Position numbers and translations under genes: made by a program. 64,000 bases of DNA from the NCBI GenBank assembly GCA_963823945.1, contig CAWGNK010000003.1:682001-746000 (forward strand), given 5' to 3'. Shown here one piece after another: positions 44,377-54,892 of the stretch. Origin of the DNA: Bog-793 sp963823945 (lineage in GTDB: Bacteria; Actinomycetota; Acidimicrobiia; Acidimicrobiales; Bog-793). The notes beneath the pieces were generated by a model, which was given only the letters and a program-made list of their open reading frames with translations, was not told the DNA's origin and ran no database searches. The first letter of the stretch is position 1, and each line of letters starts with the position of its first letter.

Positions 44377-46116
44377 ATGTCCGACCCGACCACCGGCGTC
44401 ACCGGCGTCGGAGAGTCGCCGCGCCCCGCCGGTTCCGCGGCGTCCGGTGCGGCGCTAGACGCTCCGGCGGTAACCCGCAGGTCTGAGGCGCCGCCCAAAC
44501 CGAAGATCGGCGACACCCGCCCCGCCCCGCCCGTGCGGGTCGCCGCCGCCGCCCCGAACGGGGTGGTCCCGGAGGGCCCCGCAAAGCCGCGCCGCCGCCG
44601 CCGGGGTGGTCGCGGGCGCGGCGGGCGGTCCCGCGCCGCCCCCAAGCCAGGGGCCGAGGCCGTCGCCGATCCCGGCGGCCCGCCCGCGCCGAGCCGACCG
44701 GCCCGCGCCGGCGGCCGGCAGCCGACCCGCGCCGCACGACCGGCGACGCCGGCCGAACGTCGGCCGGCGGGGGAGCCGGACGAAGCCGACGAGGCGGGCC
44801 GCGCCAGCCCGGGCCGTCGCCGCGGCCGGGAGCGCAAGGGCCGGCCGGTCGGGCGCTACCTGATGTGCGTCCACGTCGCGCCGGACGTCACCCAGATCGC
44901 CGTCCTGGAGGGCCGCTCGCTGATCGAGCACCACGTCGCCCGCGTCCTCGACGATGCGACCCAGATCGACGGCAACATCTACCGCGGCCGGGTGAAGAAC
45001 GTGCTGCCGGGGATGGAGGCGGCGTTCGTCGACATCGGCACGCCGAAGAACGCCGTCCTGTACTGGGGCGACGTGCAGACGGACCGCGACGAGGGGATCG
45101 AGCGCGACCCGGGAACGACCCGGATCGAGCACCTGTTGCGGCCCGGCCAGACGATCATCTGCCAGGTCACGAAGAACCCGATCGGCGTGAAGGGCGCCCG
45201 TCTCACCCAGGAGGTCTCGCTCCCGGGCCGCTTCGTCGTGCTCGTGCCGGAGTCGAACGCGTCGGGCATCTCGAAGCGTCTCGACGACCGCGAGCGCAAG
45301 CGCCTGCGCCGCGTGCTCGACGGCATCCGGCCCGAAGGTCACGGGATCATCGTGCGAACCGCCGCCGAGGGCGCGACCGCCGAGGAACTCCGCCGGGACA
45401 TCGCCGGGCTCGTGAAGAAATGGGACGAGATCGACGCCAAGGCGCGTCGCGTGTCGGCGCCGGCGCTGCTGCACTCCGAGCCGCACATCGCCCTGCGGGT
45501 GATCCGCGAGGAGTTCACCGAGGAGTACCGCGGCGTCATCGTCGACGACCTCGCGCTCTACGAGCTTGTTCGCTCCTACGTCGCCGAGATCGACCCCTTG
45601 CTCGCCGACCGCGTCGAGTACTACGACCCCGAGGCGGAGGACCTGCCGCTGTTCGAGCGGCAGCACATCCACGAGCAGCTGCACAAGGCGCTCAACCACA
45701 AGGTCTGGCTCGTCTCAGGCGGCTCGCTCATCATCGAGCGCACCGAGGCGCTGACGGTGATCGACGTCAACACGGGCAAGAACGTCGGCTCGTCGAGCCT
45801 CGAGGAGACGGTGTTCCGCAACAACGTCGAGGCCGCCGAGGAGATCGCCCGGCAGCTGCGCCTGCGGGACATCGGCGGGATCATCGTCATCGACTTCATC
45901 GACATGGAGATCAAGGCGAACCGGCAGGAGGTCGCGGCGACGCTGCGCACGGCGCTCGCCCGCGACAAGACCCCGACGCAGGTGTTCGAGATCTCGGAGC
46001 TCGGACTCGTGGAGATGACCCGCAAGCGGGTCGGCGAGGGGCTCCTCGAGGCGTTCAGCGAGACCTGCCCGATGTGCAAAGGGCGCGGGATCATCTTCTC
46101 CGGAGACGAGGAGTGA
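44377..46116 (+). CDS. rng: ribonuclease E/G family endoribonuclease
   Basis: The 579-residue protein begins with an Ala/Pro- and Arg/Gly-rich extension of about 155 residues, including a KPRRRRRGGRGRGGRSR cluster, then the S1 domain (NIYRGRVKNVLPGMEAAFVDIG, from about 198), the DNase I-like catalytic domain with the metal-binding Asp of VIDVNTGKNVG near 463 and IDFIDMEIK near 508, and the zinc-link CPMCKGRG near 564. These enzymes process rRNA and start mRNA decay. It ends just after the zinc-link, so the extra RNA- or protein-binding part is N-terminal, unlike E. coli RNase E. It precedes rplU-rpmA as in many bacteria. Confidence 0.93.
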   Translation: MSDPTTGVTGVGESPRPAGSAASGAALDAPAVTRRSEAPPKPKIGDTRPAPPVRVAAAAPNGVVPEGPAKPRRRRRGGRGRGGRSRAAPKPGAEAVADPGGPPAPSRPARAGGRQPTRAARPATPAERRPAGEPDEADEAGRASPGRRRGRERKGRPVGRYLMCVHVAPDVTQIAVLEGRSLIEHHVARVLDDATQIDGNIYRGRVKNVLPGMEAAFVDIGTPKNAVLYWGDVQTDRDEGIERDPGTTRIEHLLRPGQTIICQVTKNPIGVKGARLTQEVSLPGRFVVLVPESNASGISKRLDDRERKRLRRVLDGIRPEGHGIIVRTAAEGATAEELRRDIAGLVKKWDEIDAKARRVSAPALLHSEPHIALRVIREEFTEEYRGVIVDDLALYELVRSYVAEIDPLLADRVEYYDPEAEDLPLFERQHIHEQLHKALNHKVWLVSGGSLIIERTEALTVIDVNTGKNVGSSSLEETVFRNNVEAAEEIARQLRLRDIGGIIVIDFIDMEIKANRQEVAATLRTALARDKTPTQVFEISELGLVEMTRKRVGEGLLEAFSETCPMCKGRGIIFSGDEE

Positions 46117-46182
46117 GCCGGGGCGCCACCGCCACCTGATCGCCCACCGGCGGAGTCGGTCGGGGGACCCCGGCCCCCTTGC

Positions 46183-46188
46183 TACGAT
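46183..46188 (+). promoter_or_regulatory. candidate -10 box for leaderless rplU mRNA
   Basis: TACGAT ends 9 nt before ATG 46198, and no ribosome site lies between. The spacing is the same as at smc, ffh, purE and the ROK gene. Confidence 0.5.
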
Positions 46189-46197
46189 GGCGGCCTC

Positions 46198-46554
46198 ATG
46201 TACGCAGTGATCGCCACCGGCGGGAAACAGGAACGTGTCGAGGTCGGCTCGCGAGTCGAAGTCGAACTCCTGGGCGCAGGCTTGGACGAGGAGGTCTCGT
46301 TCTCGCCGGTCCTCATCGTCGACGGCGCAACGGTCGTCGCCGGCCGCCCCGCGTTGGGGGCGGCCAGGGTCGCCGGCAAGGTTGTCGGGTCGGCGAAGGG
46401 CCCGAAGATCACCGGCTTCACCTACCAGCCCAAGGCGCGGGGGCGGCGGCGTTTCGGCCACCGCCAGCACTACTCGGTCGTCGAGATCACCGCGATCGAC
46501 GCCGCCGGCAAGGCGCCGTCGGCAAGGCGCACCGCCAAGTCGCAGGAGGCCTGA
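46198..46554 (+). CDS. rplU: 50S ribosomal protein L21
   Basis: L21 is a 23S rRNA-binding structural protein. The 118 residues start MYAVIATGGKQERVEVG, with KITGFTYQPKARGRRRFGHRQHYSVVEI, the usual L21 signature, and a short Ala/Lys tail. It is directly followed by rpmA with no spacer. The AGGAGG in its last codons serves as the ribosome site for rpmA. Confidence 0.97.
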   Translation: MYAVIATGGKQERVEVGSRVEVELLGAGLDEEVSFSPVLIVDGATVVAGRPALGAARVAGKVVGSAKGPKITGFTYQPKARGRRRFGHRQHYSVVEITAIDAAGKAPSARRTAKSQEA

Positions 46555-46812
46555 GTGTCCAAGACCAAAGGTGGCGGGTCGACCCGCAACGGGCGGGATT
46601 CCAACGCCCAGCGGCTCGGTGTGAAGGCCTCCGACGGCACGGTCGTCGGCGCCGGGGCGATCATCGTGCGCCAGCGCGGCACGCACTTCCACCCGGGTGT
46701 CAACGTCGGACGCGGCGGGGACGACACGCTGTTCGCCGCGGCGGGCGGCACCGTTCGTTTCGCCGAACGGCGCGGCCGGCGTCTCGTCGACGTCGAGACC
46801 AGCGAGGCGTGA
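46555..46812 (+). CDS. rpmA: 50S ribosomal protein L27
   Basis: L27 reaches the peptidyl transferase centre with its N-terminus. The 85-residue protein starts SKTKGGGSTRNGRDSNAQRLGVK, with the RQRGTHFHPGVNVGRGGDDTLFA block. It has no cleavable N-terminal extension of the Firmicutes type. GTG 46555 follows the rplU stop immediately. Confidence 0.97.
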   Translation: MSKTKGGGSTRNGRDSNAQRLGVKASDGTVVGAGAIIVRQRGTHFHPGVNVGRGGDDTLFAAAGGTVRFAERRGRRLVDVETSEA

Positions 46813-46897
46813 CCCTCCCCACGTAGCGGTCCGCCTCGACCCGTGGCGCGCCCACGTTCCCGTGCCGGGGGGTGGCGCCCATGGAGAAAGGCACCAG

Positions 46898-48172
<1,275 letters not shown>

Positions 48173-48230
48173 TGGCGCCTTGCCCCGTTCCCCGCGCCTT
48201 TTGCCGTTCGGTTCCCAGGGGTCCCCGGCG

Positions 48231-49370
48231 ATGACCGTCGTCGTGAAGATCGGGTCGAGCTCGGTGACCGGCGCCGACGGCCTCGTCGACGCCGCGGCCG
48301 TCGGCAAGCTCGCCGGCGAGATCGCGCAGTTGTGGCGGGCCGGCAAGCCGACCGTCGTCGTCACCTCGGGGGCCGTCACCGCCGGGGTCGCGGCCGCCAA
48401 CCCCGCCGGGGGCCGGCCGACGGACACGACGACGCTGCAGGCCCTGTCGACGATCGGCCAGCCCCGCCTGATGCGTGTCTACGACGACGCCCTCGCCGGC
48501 GAGGGCCTTCTGGCCGCCCAGGTGCTGCTCTCGCTGCCGGACTTCGGGGCGCGTCACCAGTACCTGCACGCGCGGGAGACGATTCGCCGTCTCATCGAGC
48601 TCGGCGCCGTGCCGGTCATCAACGAGAACGACGCCGTCGCCGACGACGAGATCCGCTTCGGCGACAACGACCGGCTCGCCGCCCTCGTCGCCAACCTCGT
48701 CGCGGCCGAGTGCCTCGTCCTGCTCACCGACACCGAGGGCCTGTTCGACGCCGACCCGCGGCGCAGCGCCGACGCGACGCTCGTCGAGCAGGTCGTCGCC
48801 GTCGACGCCGCCTTCGACGAGGTGGCGGGCGGTCCCGGTTCCGCCGCCGGCAGCGGCGGCATGGCCTCCAAGCTCGCCGCGGCCCGCCTGGCGGCGTGGT
48901 GCGGGGTGCGGGCGGTCATCGCCGCGGCGAACCGGCCCGGGGTCGTCGCCGACGCGGTGCGCGGGACCCGGGGGGTCGGCACGACGATCCTGCCGCGGGA
49001 CGAACGGCTCTCGGCCCGCAAGGCCTGGATCGCCTTCGCGCTGCCGGCGCGGGGCCGCGTCGTCGTCGACGAGGGTTGCCGGCGCGCCCTCGTGGAGCGG
49101 GAGGCGAGCCTGCTCCCGGCGGGCGTCGTCGAGATCACCGCCGCCTTCGGGCGGGAGGACCCGATCGAGATCGCCGCCGTGGACGGCTCGGTCATCGCCA
49201 AGGGGATCACGCGTCTTGGCTCGGACCGCGCCCCGGAGTGGCTCGGCCGCCGCTCGGCCGACCTGCCCGCCGATCTGGCGGGCGAACTCGTCCACCGCGA
49301 CGACCTCGTCGTGCTGAGCGGCGCGTCGGCGCCGCGGGCGCGTTCGCCCCGCCCCTCCGCCCCTCGGTAG
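48231..49370 (+). CDS. proB: glutamate 5-kinase ProB
   Basis: ProB catalyses the first step of proline synthesis. The 379-residue protein has the amino-acid-kinase fold (VVVKIGSSSVTG at the start, VVTSGAVTAG, INENDAVADDEIRFGDNDRLAA, LLTDTEGLFDADPR, GGMASKLAAARLA) and a C-terminal PUA domain at about 285-365. ATG 48231 starts exactly at the conserved region. It lies 58 nt after obg and 8 nt before proA. Confidence 0.95.
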   Translation: MTVVVKIGSSSVTGADGLVDAAAVGKLAGEIAQLWRAGKPTVVVTSGAVTAGVAAANPAGGRPTDTTTLQALSTIGQPRLMRVYDDALAGEGLLAAQVLLSLPDFGARHQYLHARETIRRLIELGAVPVINENDAVADDEIRFGDNDRLAALVANLVAAECLVLLTDTEGLFDADPRRSADATLVEQVVAVDAAFDEVAGGPGSAAGSGGMASKLAAARLAAWCGVRAVIAAANRPGVVADAVRGTRGVGTTILPRDERLSARKAWIAFALPARGRVVVDEGCRRALVEREASLLPAGVVEITAAFGREDPIEIAAVDGSVIAKGITRLGSDRAPEWLGRRSADLPADLAGELVHRDDLVVLSGASAPRARSPRPSAPR

Positions 49371-49373
49371 CGT
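49368..49373 (+). promoter_or_regulatory. candidate -10 box for proA
   Basis: TAGCGT ends 5 nt before ATG 49379 and includes the proB stop codon. Confidence 0.35.
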
Positions 49374-49378
49374 GGGTC

Positions 49379-50626
49379 ATGGCCTCCGAAGCGCTCGAGG
49401 ACCTCGGCCGGCGGGCGAAGTCGGCCGCCCGGGTGCTCGCCACGGCGACGACCGGGCAGAAGAACGACGCCCTCGAGCGCTCGGCCGCGAGGCTGCGCGC
49501 GGCGGCCGACGAGATCCTGGCGGCGAACGCCGCCGACGTCGCCCGGGCCGAGTCGGCCGGTGACAAGCCGGAGGTGGTCGACCGGCTCCGCCTGAGCGAG
49601 CCGCGACTGCACCAGATGGCGGAGGGGCTGGGGGCCGTGGCGGCGCTCACCGACCCTGTCGGCGAGGTCGTCGAGGGCTGGGTGCGCCCGAACGGGCTCG
49701 TCGTGCGGCGGGTGCGGGTGCCGCTCGGGGTCGTCGGCATCGTCTACGAGAACCGCCCGAACGTCACCTCGGACGCGGCCGGGCTGTGCGTGAAGAGCGG
49801 GAACGCGGCGCTTTTGCGCGGCTCGGCGGGTGCGCTGGGCTCGAACGTGGCGATCACGGCGGCACTGCGCGCCGGGATGGAAGATGCCGGCCTGCCCGCC
49901 GACGCGGTCGTCCTCGTCGAGGACACCCGCCACGAGACGGTCGCCGAGTTCGTGCGGTTGCGGGGCTTCATCGACTGCCTCGTGCCCCGGGGCGGTCCGG
50001 CGCTCGTCGCGCTCGTCGTCGAGCACGCCACCGTGCCCTACGTCGTCGACGGTGACGGGAACTGCCACGTCTACATCGACGCCGGCGCCGACCTCGACAT
50101 GGCCGAGCGGATCGTCGTCAACGCCAAGACCCAGCGGCCGAGCGTGTGCAACGCGATGGAGACGCTGCTCGTCCACCGGGACATCGCCGCCGAGGCCCTG
50201 CCGCGGCTCGCCGCCGCGCTCGGCGGCGTCGAGCTCGTCGGTGACGAGGCGAGCCGCGCCATCCTGCCCGGGATCGGCGTGGCGACCGAGCACGACTACG
50301 CGACCGAGTTCCTCTGCCTGCGCCTCGCCGTGGCGGTCGTCGACGACCTCGACGCCGCCCTCGACCACATTGCCCGGTACTCGACCGGGCACTCCGAGGC
50401 CATCGTGACGCGCGACTACGGTGCCGCCCGGCGCTTCGTCCGGGAGGTCGACGCCGCCGCCGTGCTCGTCAACGCCTCGACCCGCTTCATCGACGGCGGC
50501 GAGCTCGGGCTCGGCGCCGAGATCGGCATCTCGACGCAGAAGCTGCACGCCCGCGGCCCGATGGGGTTGCGCGAGCTCACCTCGGCGAAGTTCGTGATCG
50601 AGGGCGACGGCCAGATCCGCACGTAG
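49379..50626 (+). CDS. proA: gamma-glutamyl phosphate reductase ProA
   Basis: ProA reduces glutamyl phosphate to the semialdehyde in proline synthesis. The 415 residues have the aldehyde-dehydrogenase-like fold with VPLGVVGIVYENRPNVTSDAAGLC, NAALLRGSAGALGSN, the nucleophile Cys257 in SVCNAMETLLVH, and GLGAEIGISTQKLHARGPMGL. ATG 49379 has no ribosome site; a TAGCGT hexamer containing the proB stop ends 5 nt upstream, so proA may also be transcribed separately. Confidence 0.96.
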   Translation: MASEALEDLGRRAKSAARVLATATTGQKNDALERSAARLRAAADEILAANAADVARAESAGDKPEVVDRLRLSEPRLHQMAEGLGAVAALTDPVGEVVEGWVRPNGLVVRRVRVPLGVVGIVYENRPNVTSDAAGLCVKSGNAALLRGSAGALGSNVAITAALRAGMEDAGLPADAVVLVEDTRHETVAEFVRLRGFIDCLVPRGGPALVALVVEHATVPYVVDGDGNCHVYIDAGADLDMAERIVVNAKTQRPSVCNAMETLLVHRDIAAEALPRLAAALGGVELVGDEASRAILPGIGVATEHDYATEFLCLRLAVAVVDDLDAALDHIARYSTGHSEAIVTRDYGAARRFVREVDAAAVLVNASTRFIDGGELGLGAEIGISTQKLHARGPMGLRELTSAKFVIEGDGQIRT

Positions 50627-50669
50627 CGGCGGCGCCGCCGCCCCTCCCGGCCGACGGGCACCGAACCTG

Positions 50670-50675
50670 TAGGGT
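50670..50675 (+). promoter_or_regulatory. candidate -10 box for the histidine phosphatase
   Basis: TAGGGT ends 7 nt before GTG 50683 and decides this start over GTG 50674. Confidence 0.45.
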
Positions 50676-50682
50676 GCGGGGC

Positions 50683-51447
50683 GTGGCAGAACAGGCGGCA
50701 TCCGCCGGTCCCGTGGCACAGCCCGGCGGCGCGATCGCCGTCGGGACGCGGCTCGCGATCATCCGGCACGGCGAGGCCTTCGCCAACGTCGACGAGGTGA
50801 TCGGCGGTCACAAGGGCTGCCGCGGGCTCACGCCCCGCGGGGTCGCGCAGGTCGAGGTCCTCGCCGAACGGCTCGCCCGCACCGGCGAGCTCGCCAGCGC
50901 GGCGGCGGTGTGGACGAGCGTGCTGCCGCGCGCGATCGAGACGGCGTCCATCCTCGTGCCCGCCCTCGGCGTCCAGGGTTTCGAGCGGAGCTGTGCGTTC
51001 TGCGAGCGCCACCCCGGGGAGGCCGACGGGATCACCTGGGCCGAGTACACGGAGCGCTACCAGCGGCGCGGCCTGCCGGGCGACGACCCGGAGTTCCCGA
51101 CCTCGCCGGGCGGCGAGAGCTGGATCGACTTCCTCGACCGGGCGGCGGCGGCGCTCACCGCCGCGGCGTCCGCCAACCCGGGGCGCCTCGTCGTCGTCGT
51201 CTCGCACGGCGGCGTCATCGACTCCTCGATGATCCGTTTCCTGGGGCACGCCGAGCACGGCAACGTCGTCCGGCTGCATCCGGCCAACACCTCGATCACC
51301 GAGTGGCACCACACCGGCTCGCGCTGGCGGCTCGTGCGCTACAACGACGCCGCCCATCTCGCCGGCAGGCCCCAGGTCCGTTCGACCGAACCCGACTGGG
51401 TCGGCGTCGAGCCGCCGGAGCGGGTGCCGCCGGGTCAGCAGGCGTAG
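50683..51447 (+). CDS. histidine phosphatase (phosphoglycerate mutase-like) family protein
   Basis: The protein has the branch-2-like RHGE motif (LAIIRHGEAFANVDEV) with the phospho-accepting His, the conserved Arg of SVLPRAIETA, a Glu/Asp-containing middle part and the second His in VVVVSHGGVI. Substrates of this family range from 3-phosphoglycerate to cofactors and phosphoproteins, and nothing near decides it. GTG 50683 is preferred to GTG 50674 because TAGGGT (50670-50675) ends 7 nt before it and covers the other start. It is 254 residues long from there. Confidence 0.85.
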   Translation: MAEQAASAGPVAQPGGAIAVGTRLAIIRHGEAFANVDEVIGGHKGCRGLTPRGVAQVEVLAERLARTGELASAAAVWTSVLPRAIETASILVPALGVQGFERSCAFCERHPGEADGITWAEYTERYQRRGLPGDDPEFPTSPGGESWIDFLDRAAAALTAAASANPGRLVVVVSHGGVIDSSMIRFLGHAEHGNVVRLHPANTSITEWHHTGSRWRLVRYNDAAHLAGRPQVRSTEPDWVGVEPPERVPPGQQA

Positions 51448-53348
51448 TCGGGGTCGAGCCCGTAGGGCGAGGCGAGCGTGCCCGGCGTCTCCTGGAGCAG
51501 CACCGGCACGCCCCCGGCGAAGAGCTCGCCGTATCCCCGCCCGGCGCCGCCGTAGGAGGCCGTCCCCGCGCACCAGGCTGTGAGCACCGACGGGTTCGAC
51601 AGGCCGGTCTCGGCGTACGGCGGGTTCGTGCGCGGCACCCCCGCGACCCACAGCGGCACCTGCGGCCCGGCGGGGACGAAGTGGCCGGCGATGACGGGGT
51701 ACTGGACGCTCGTCGAGTACAGGCCGACCTCGAGGCCCGAAAGGCGCAGGGCGTCGAGCGCGCCCTCGATCGTGGCGTCGTTGAGGGCGGTCGAGTCGGA
51801 CCAGTAGTAGCCGAGCCCGAAGTCCGAGTTCTGCGTCGGTGACAGCGAGTCGCCCTCGATGTCGAGCCACCACAGGTCGGCGTGCACGCCCTGGTCGGTC
51901 GCGTAGGCGAGCGCGCTGCGGGCGCCGTTGAAGCCGTAGTTGTACGCCTCGCAGCTCGCGACCTCCCCGGCGGTGAGCGTCGCACAGGTCCCCATCGGGC
52001 CGTTCGCCGACTGGGCCTCGGCCGTCGGCGTCAGGTCGGGGGAGTTGACGAACAGGTACAGCGAGTAGGGCGTGCCCGCCGGGCCCGCCGATCTCGTCGC
52101 CCAGGCCGCCTCGGCCGCGAGGCACGAGTTGTCGGCCCCGTCGAGCCAGCCCGCCACCTGGAGCACGGAGACCGCCGAGGAGCCGGGCAGCCCGCTCTTG
52201 GCGGCGGTCGAACCGGGCTGCGCGCACTGGAAACCAGAGATGTCGTAGCCGAACACGCCGTGGCCGAGCGTGACGTGGCCCGGTGTGACGACAAGGTGGG
52301 GCACGAGACCGGTGGCCGTGACGGCGCGGCGCAGCGGGCGGCGGGCGAGCGACCCCGCGAAGCGGGCGTCGCCGTAGTTGAAGACCCTCCCGTCCGCCGT
52401 GGTCAGCCAGTAGCCCCCGCCGTCGACGGTCGCCGTGATCGAGACGATCGGCGCGGCGAGGTGCCGGCCGGCGGCCGAGCCCAGATCCGGCGCGTCGCCG
52501 TAGTGGTAGACGGTGCCGTCGGCGGCGACGAGCCAGTAGCCCCCGCCGTCGGCGGTCGCCGTGATCGAGACGATCGGCGCGGCGAGGTGCCCCCTGGCGG
52601 GCGAGCCGAGGTCCGGCGCGTCGCCGTAGTGGTAGACGGCGCCGTCGGCGGCGACGAGCCAGTAGCCGGCGTCGTCGGGTGTCGCCGCGAAGGCGACGAT
52701 CGGGGAGGCGAGGGTGGCGTGGACGGGCGAGCCGCAGAACGGCGCGCTCCCGTAGTTGTAGACGGCGCCGTTCGCCGCCACGAGCCAGTAGCCGTCACCG
52801 AGCGGCGCGCCGGCGACGGCGACGATCGGCGCGCGCTTGTTGCGGTGGACCGGCGAACCGAGGAACGGCGCGTTGCCGAAGGGGTAGACGTTTCCCTTCT
52901 CCGTCGCCAGCCAGTAGCCGTCGCCGTCGGTGGGTGCCGTGCCGCCGACGAACCTCGTCCGCAGGTGCTTGGCGGCCTTGGAGCCGAGGAATTTCGCGCC
53001 GCCGAAGGGCTGGACGCCGCCGTTGGACTTTACGAGGTAGTAGGTGGTCTTCGTCGTCGTCGGCCCGGGCGGGAGCGTCGTCGTGGTCGTCGAGGAAGGG
53101 AGGGTTGTCGTCGACGACGGCTCGACGAGCGTCGTCGTCGTGGACGTGGTCGTGGTCGTGGTCGTCGTCGTGGTCGTCCCGGTCGGCGTCGCCGGGTACG
53201 CGCAGGTCGTCGCGCCGGGCGAAGGCGTCGCCGCAGGGGTCGTCTCGCCCGGCCGGGGGTTCGCGCCGGCCGCGCCGGCACCGGCGAGCAGCGCGACGAC
53301 GAGGCCGGCGCTGGCGACGGCACGGGCCGCGGCGTCGGCGCGTCGCAT
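51435..53348 (-). CDS. exported protein: Thr-rich linker, six-unit beta-propeller-like repeats and GH25-like C-terminal domain
   Basis: The 637-residue protein has a signal peptide (AVASAGLVVALLAGAGAAGA), a linker with runs of Thr near residues 50-90, six repeats of about 42 residues patterned GYWLVAADGAVYHYGDAPDLGS, and a C-terminal domain of about 240 residues starting GYDISGFQC, with DLWWLDIEGD and VGLYSTSVQY. That end resembles DUF1906/GH25-like glycosidase folds, in which the DIEGD acids would be catalytic. Repeats of this type are frequent in Acidimicrobiia surface proteins. A role in wall binding and remodelling is inferred. Its ATG overlaps the aroG stop (TGATG). Confidence 0.85.
   Translation of the reverse strand: MRRADAAARAVASAGLVVALLAGAGAAGANPRPGETTPAATPSPGATTCAYPATPTGTTTTTTTTTTTSTTTTLVEPSSTTTLPSSTTTTTLPPGPTTTKTTYYLVKSNGGVQPFGGAKFLGSKAAKHLRTRFVGGTAPTDGDGYWLATEKGNVYPFGNAPFLGSPVHRNKRAPIVAVAGAPLGDGYWLVAANGAVYNYGSAPFCGSPVHATLASPIVAFAATPDDAGYWLVAADGAVYHYGDAPDLGSPARGHLAAPIVSITATADGGGYWLVAADGTVYHYGDAPDLGSAAGRHLAAPIVSITATVDGGGYWLTTADGRVFNYGDARFAGSLARRPLRRAVTATGLVPHLVVTPGHVTLGHGVFGYDISGFQCAQPGSTAAKSGLPGSSAVSVLQVAGWLDGADNSCLAAEAAWATRSAGPAGTPYSLYLFVNSPDLTPTAEAQSANGPMGTCATLTAGEVASCEAYNYGFNGARSALAYATDQGVHADLWWLDIEGDSLSPTQNSDFGLGYYWSDSTALNDATIEGALDALRLSGLEVGLYSTSVQYPVIAGHFVPAGPQVPLWVAGVPRTNPPYAETGLSNPSVLTAWCAGTASYGGAGRGYGELFAGGVPVLLQETPGTLASPYGLDPDYAC
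52320..53050 (-). repeat. six tandem 126-bp coding repeats
   Basis: The units encode 42 residues each (GYWL ... IVSITATADGG). Units four and five, around 52415-52665, are nearly identical in DNA, which indicates recent duplication, whereas the outer units have diverged. All lie within the exported-protein gene. Confidence 0.75.
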
Positions 53349-54742
53349 CAGTCGGCCAGGAGCTCCGCGACGCGGAAGGCGAGGTCGAGCGCCTGCCGCC
53401 CGTTGAGCCGGGGGTCGCAGGTCGTCGTGTAGTGCAGCGAGAGGTGCTCTTCGAGGATGTCCTCCGCCCCGCCGAGGCACTCGGTGACGGCGTCGCCGGT
53501 GAGCTCGACGTGGACGCCGCCCGGCCAGGTGCCCTCCTGCCGGTGGACGGCGAAGAAGCCTTTGATCTCGCCGAGGACGTCGTCGAAGCGCCGGGTCTTG
53601 CGGCCGTTGTCGGAGACGAACGTGTTGCCGTGCATCGGGTCGCACTGCCAGACGACGGGATGGCCGGCCGCCGTCACGGCGCGCACGAGCCCGGGCAGAA
53701 GGCGCGTCACCGCGGCGACACCGAGCCGGGTGATGAGGGTCAGGCGCCCGGGCACCCGCGCCGGGTTCAGGGCCTCGCAGATGGCGACCGCCTCCTCGGG
53801 CGAGGTCGTCGGACCGAGCTTCACGCCGACCGGGTTGTGGACGCCGCGCAGGAACTCGAGGTGGGCGCCGTCGAGCTGGCGTGTCCGGTCGCCCACCCAG
53901 AGCATGTGCGCCGAGCCGGCGTAGTAGTCGCCGGTCAGCTGGTCGCGCTGGGTGAGCGACTGCTCGTAGTCGAGCAGCAGCGCCTCGTGGCTCGTGAACA
54001 GGTCGACCTGCTGGGTGGGCGTGTCCGAGGCGAGGTTCACGCCGCAGGCGCCGAGGAAGCGCAGGGCGCGGTCGATCGCCTCAGCCGTCTCCTCGTAGCG
54101 GCGGCCCTCGTGGCTCGTGGCGACGAACTCCTGGTTCCAGGCGTGCACCTGGCCGAGCGCGGCGAAACCCCCCTTCGTGAAGGTCCGCACGAGGTTGAGC
54201 GTGGCGGCGGACAAGCGGTAGGCGTCGATCATCCGGGACGGGTCCGCCCGGCGGGCCACCGGGTTCGGCGCGTCGTCGTGCACGATGTGGCCCCGGAACG
54301 AGGGGATCTCGCCGTCGCCGCACGGTTCGGTCGGTGACGACCGTGGCTTGGCGAACTGGCCGGCGATCCGGCCGATCTTCACCACCGGCACGCCGGCGCC
54401 GTAGGTGAGCACCACCGCCATCTGCAGGATCACCTTCAGCTTGTCGCGGATCGCGTCGGCGTTGATCTCGTTGAACGACTCGGCGCAGTCGCCCGCCTGC
54501 AGGACGAAGGCCCGGCGGTCGGCGACGCGGCCGAGCGAATCGACGAGCCGGCGCGTCTCCCCGGCGAAGACGAGGGGCGGCAGCGCCCCCAGCTCGCCGA
54601 GGGCGCGTGCCAGCTCGGCGGGGTCGGGCCACTCGGGTTCCTGCTCGGCCGGATGGGAGTGCCAGGAATCGGGGGCCCACGCCGTCTCGCCCCCGGCACG
54701 GGGGGCGCGCGCCACTCCCGGATCGGGGGCGAGCTGACGCAT
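53348..54742 (-). CDS. aroG: class II 3-deoxy-7-phosphoheptulonate (DAHP) synthase
   Basis: This enzyme condenses phosphoenolpyruvate and erythrose 4-phosphate, the entry to the shikimate pathway. The 464-residue length and blocks are those of the class II (plant/mycobacterial AroG) family: LQAGDCAESFNE, KIGRIAGQFAKPRSSPTE, NLVRTFTKGGFAALGQVHAWNQEF, GVKLGPTTSPEE, WQCDPMHGNT and GGVHVELTGDAVTECLGG. TACTCT ends 6 nt before ATG 54742, and GGAGG is also present. No other aro gene adjoins it. Confidence 0.96.
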   Translation of the reverse strand: MRQLAPDPGVARAPRAGGETAWAPDSWHSHPAEQEPEWPDPAELARALGELGALPPLVFAGETRRLVDSLGRVADRRAFVLQAGDCAESFNEINADAIRDKLKVILQMAVVLTYGAGVPVVKIGRIAGQFAKPRSSPTEPCGDGEIPSFRGHIVHDDAPNPVARRADPSRMIDAYRLSAATLNLVRTFTKGGFAALGQVHAWNQEFVATSHEGRRYEETAEAIDRALRFLGACGVNLASDTPTQQVDLFTSHEALLLDYEQSLTQRDQLTGDYYAGSAHMLWVGDRTRQLDGAHLEFLRGVHNPVGVKLGPTTSPEEAVAICEALNPARVPGRLTLITRLGVAAVTRLLPGLVRAVTAAGHPVVWQCDPMHGNTFVSDNGRKTRRFDDVLGEIKGFFAVHRQEGTWPGGVHVELTGDAVTECLGGAEDILEEHLSLHYTTTCDPRLNGRQALDLAFRVAELLAD

Positions 54743-54748
54743 GCCTCC

Positions 54749-54754
54749 AGAGTA
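54749..54754 (-). promoter_or_regulatory. candidate -10 box for DAHP synthase
   Basis: On the minus strand TACTCT ends 6 nt before ATG 54742. Confidence 0.42.
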
Positions 54755-54892
54755 GGCAACGCGGGCCGCCGACCGGCGCCCCGTGCATCGGGGCAGGGTG
54801 CGCCGTTGCGCCTACGCTGGCCCGGGCGACGGCGGCTCGCGACCGGGACGGATCCACCCTCCCGGTGCCGGTCGGCCGTGGCCCGGGGAGCT

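Noticed and set aside
53040..53200. Short repeated GTCGTCGTGG-like units that might suggest a CRISPR or microsatellite
   Set aside because: They encode the poly-Thr linker of the exported repeat protein; there are no regular spacers.
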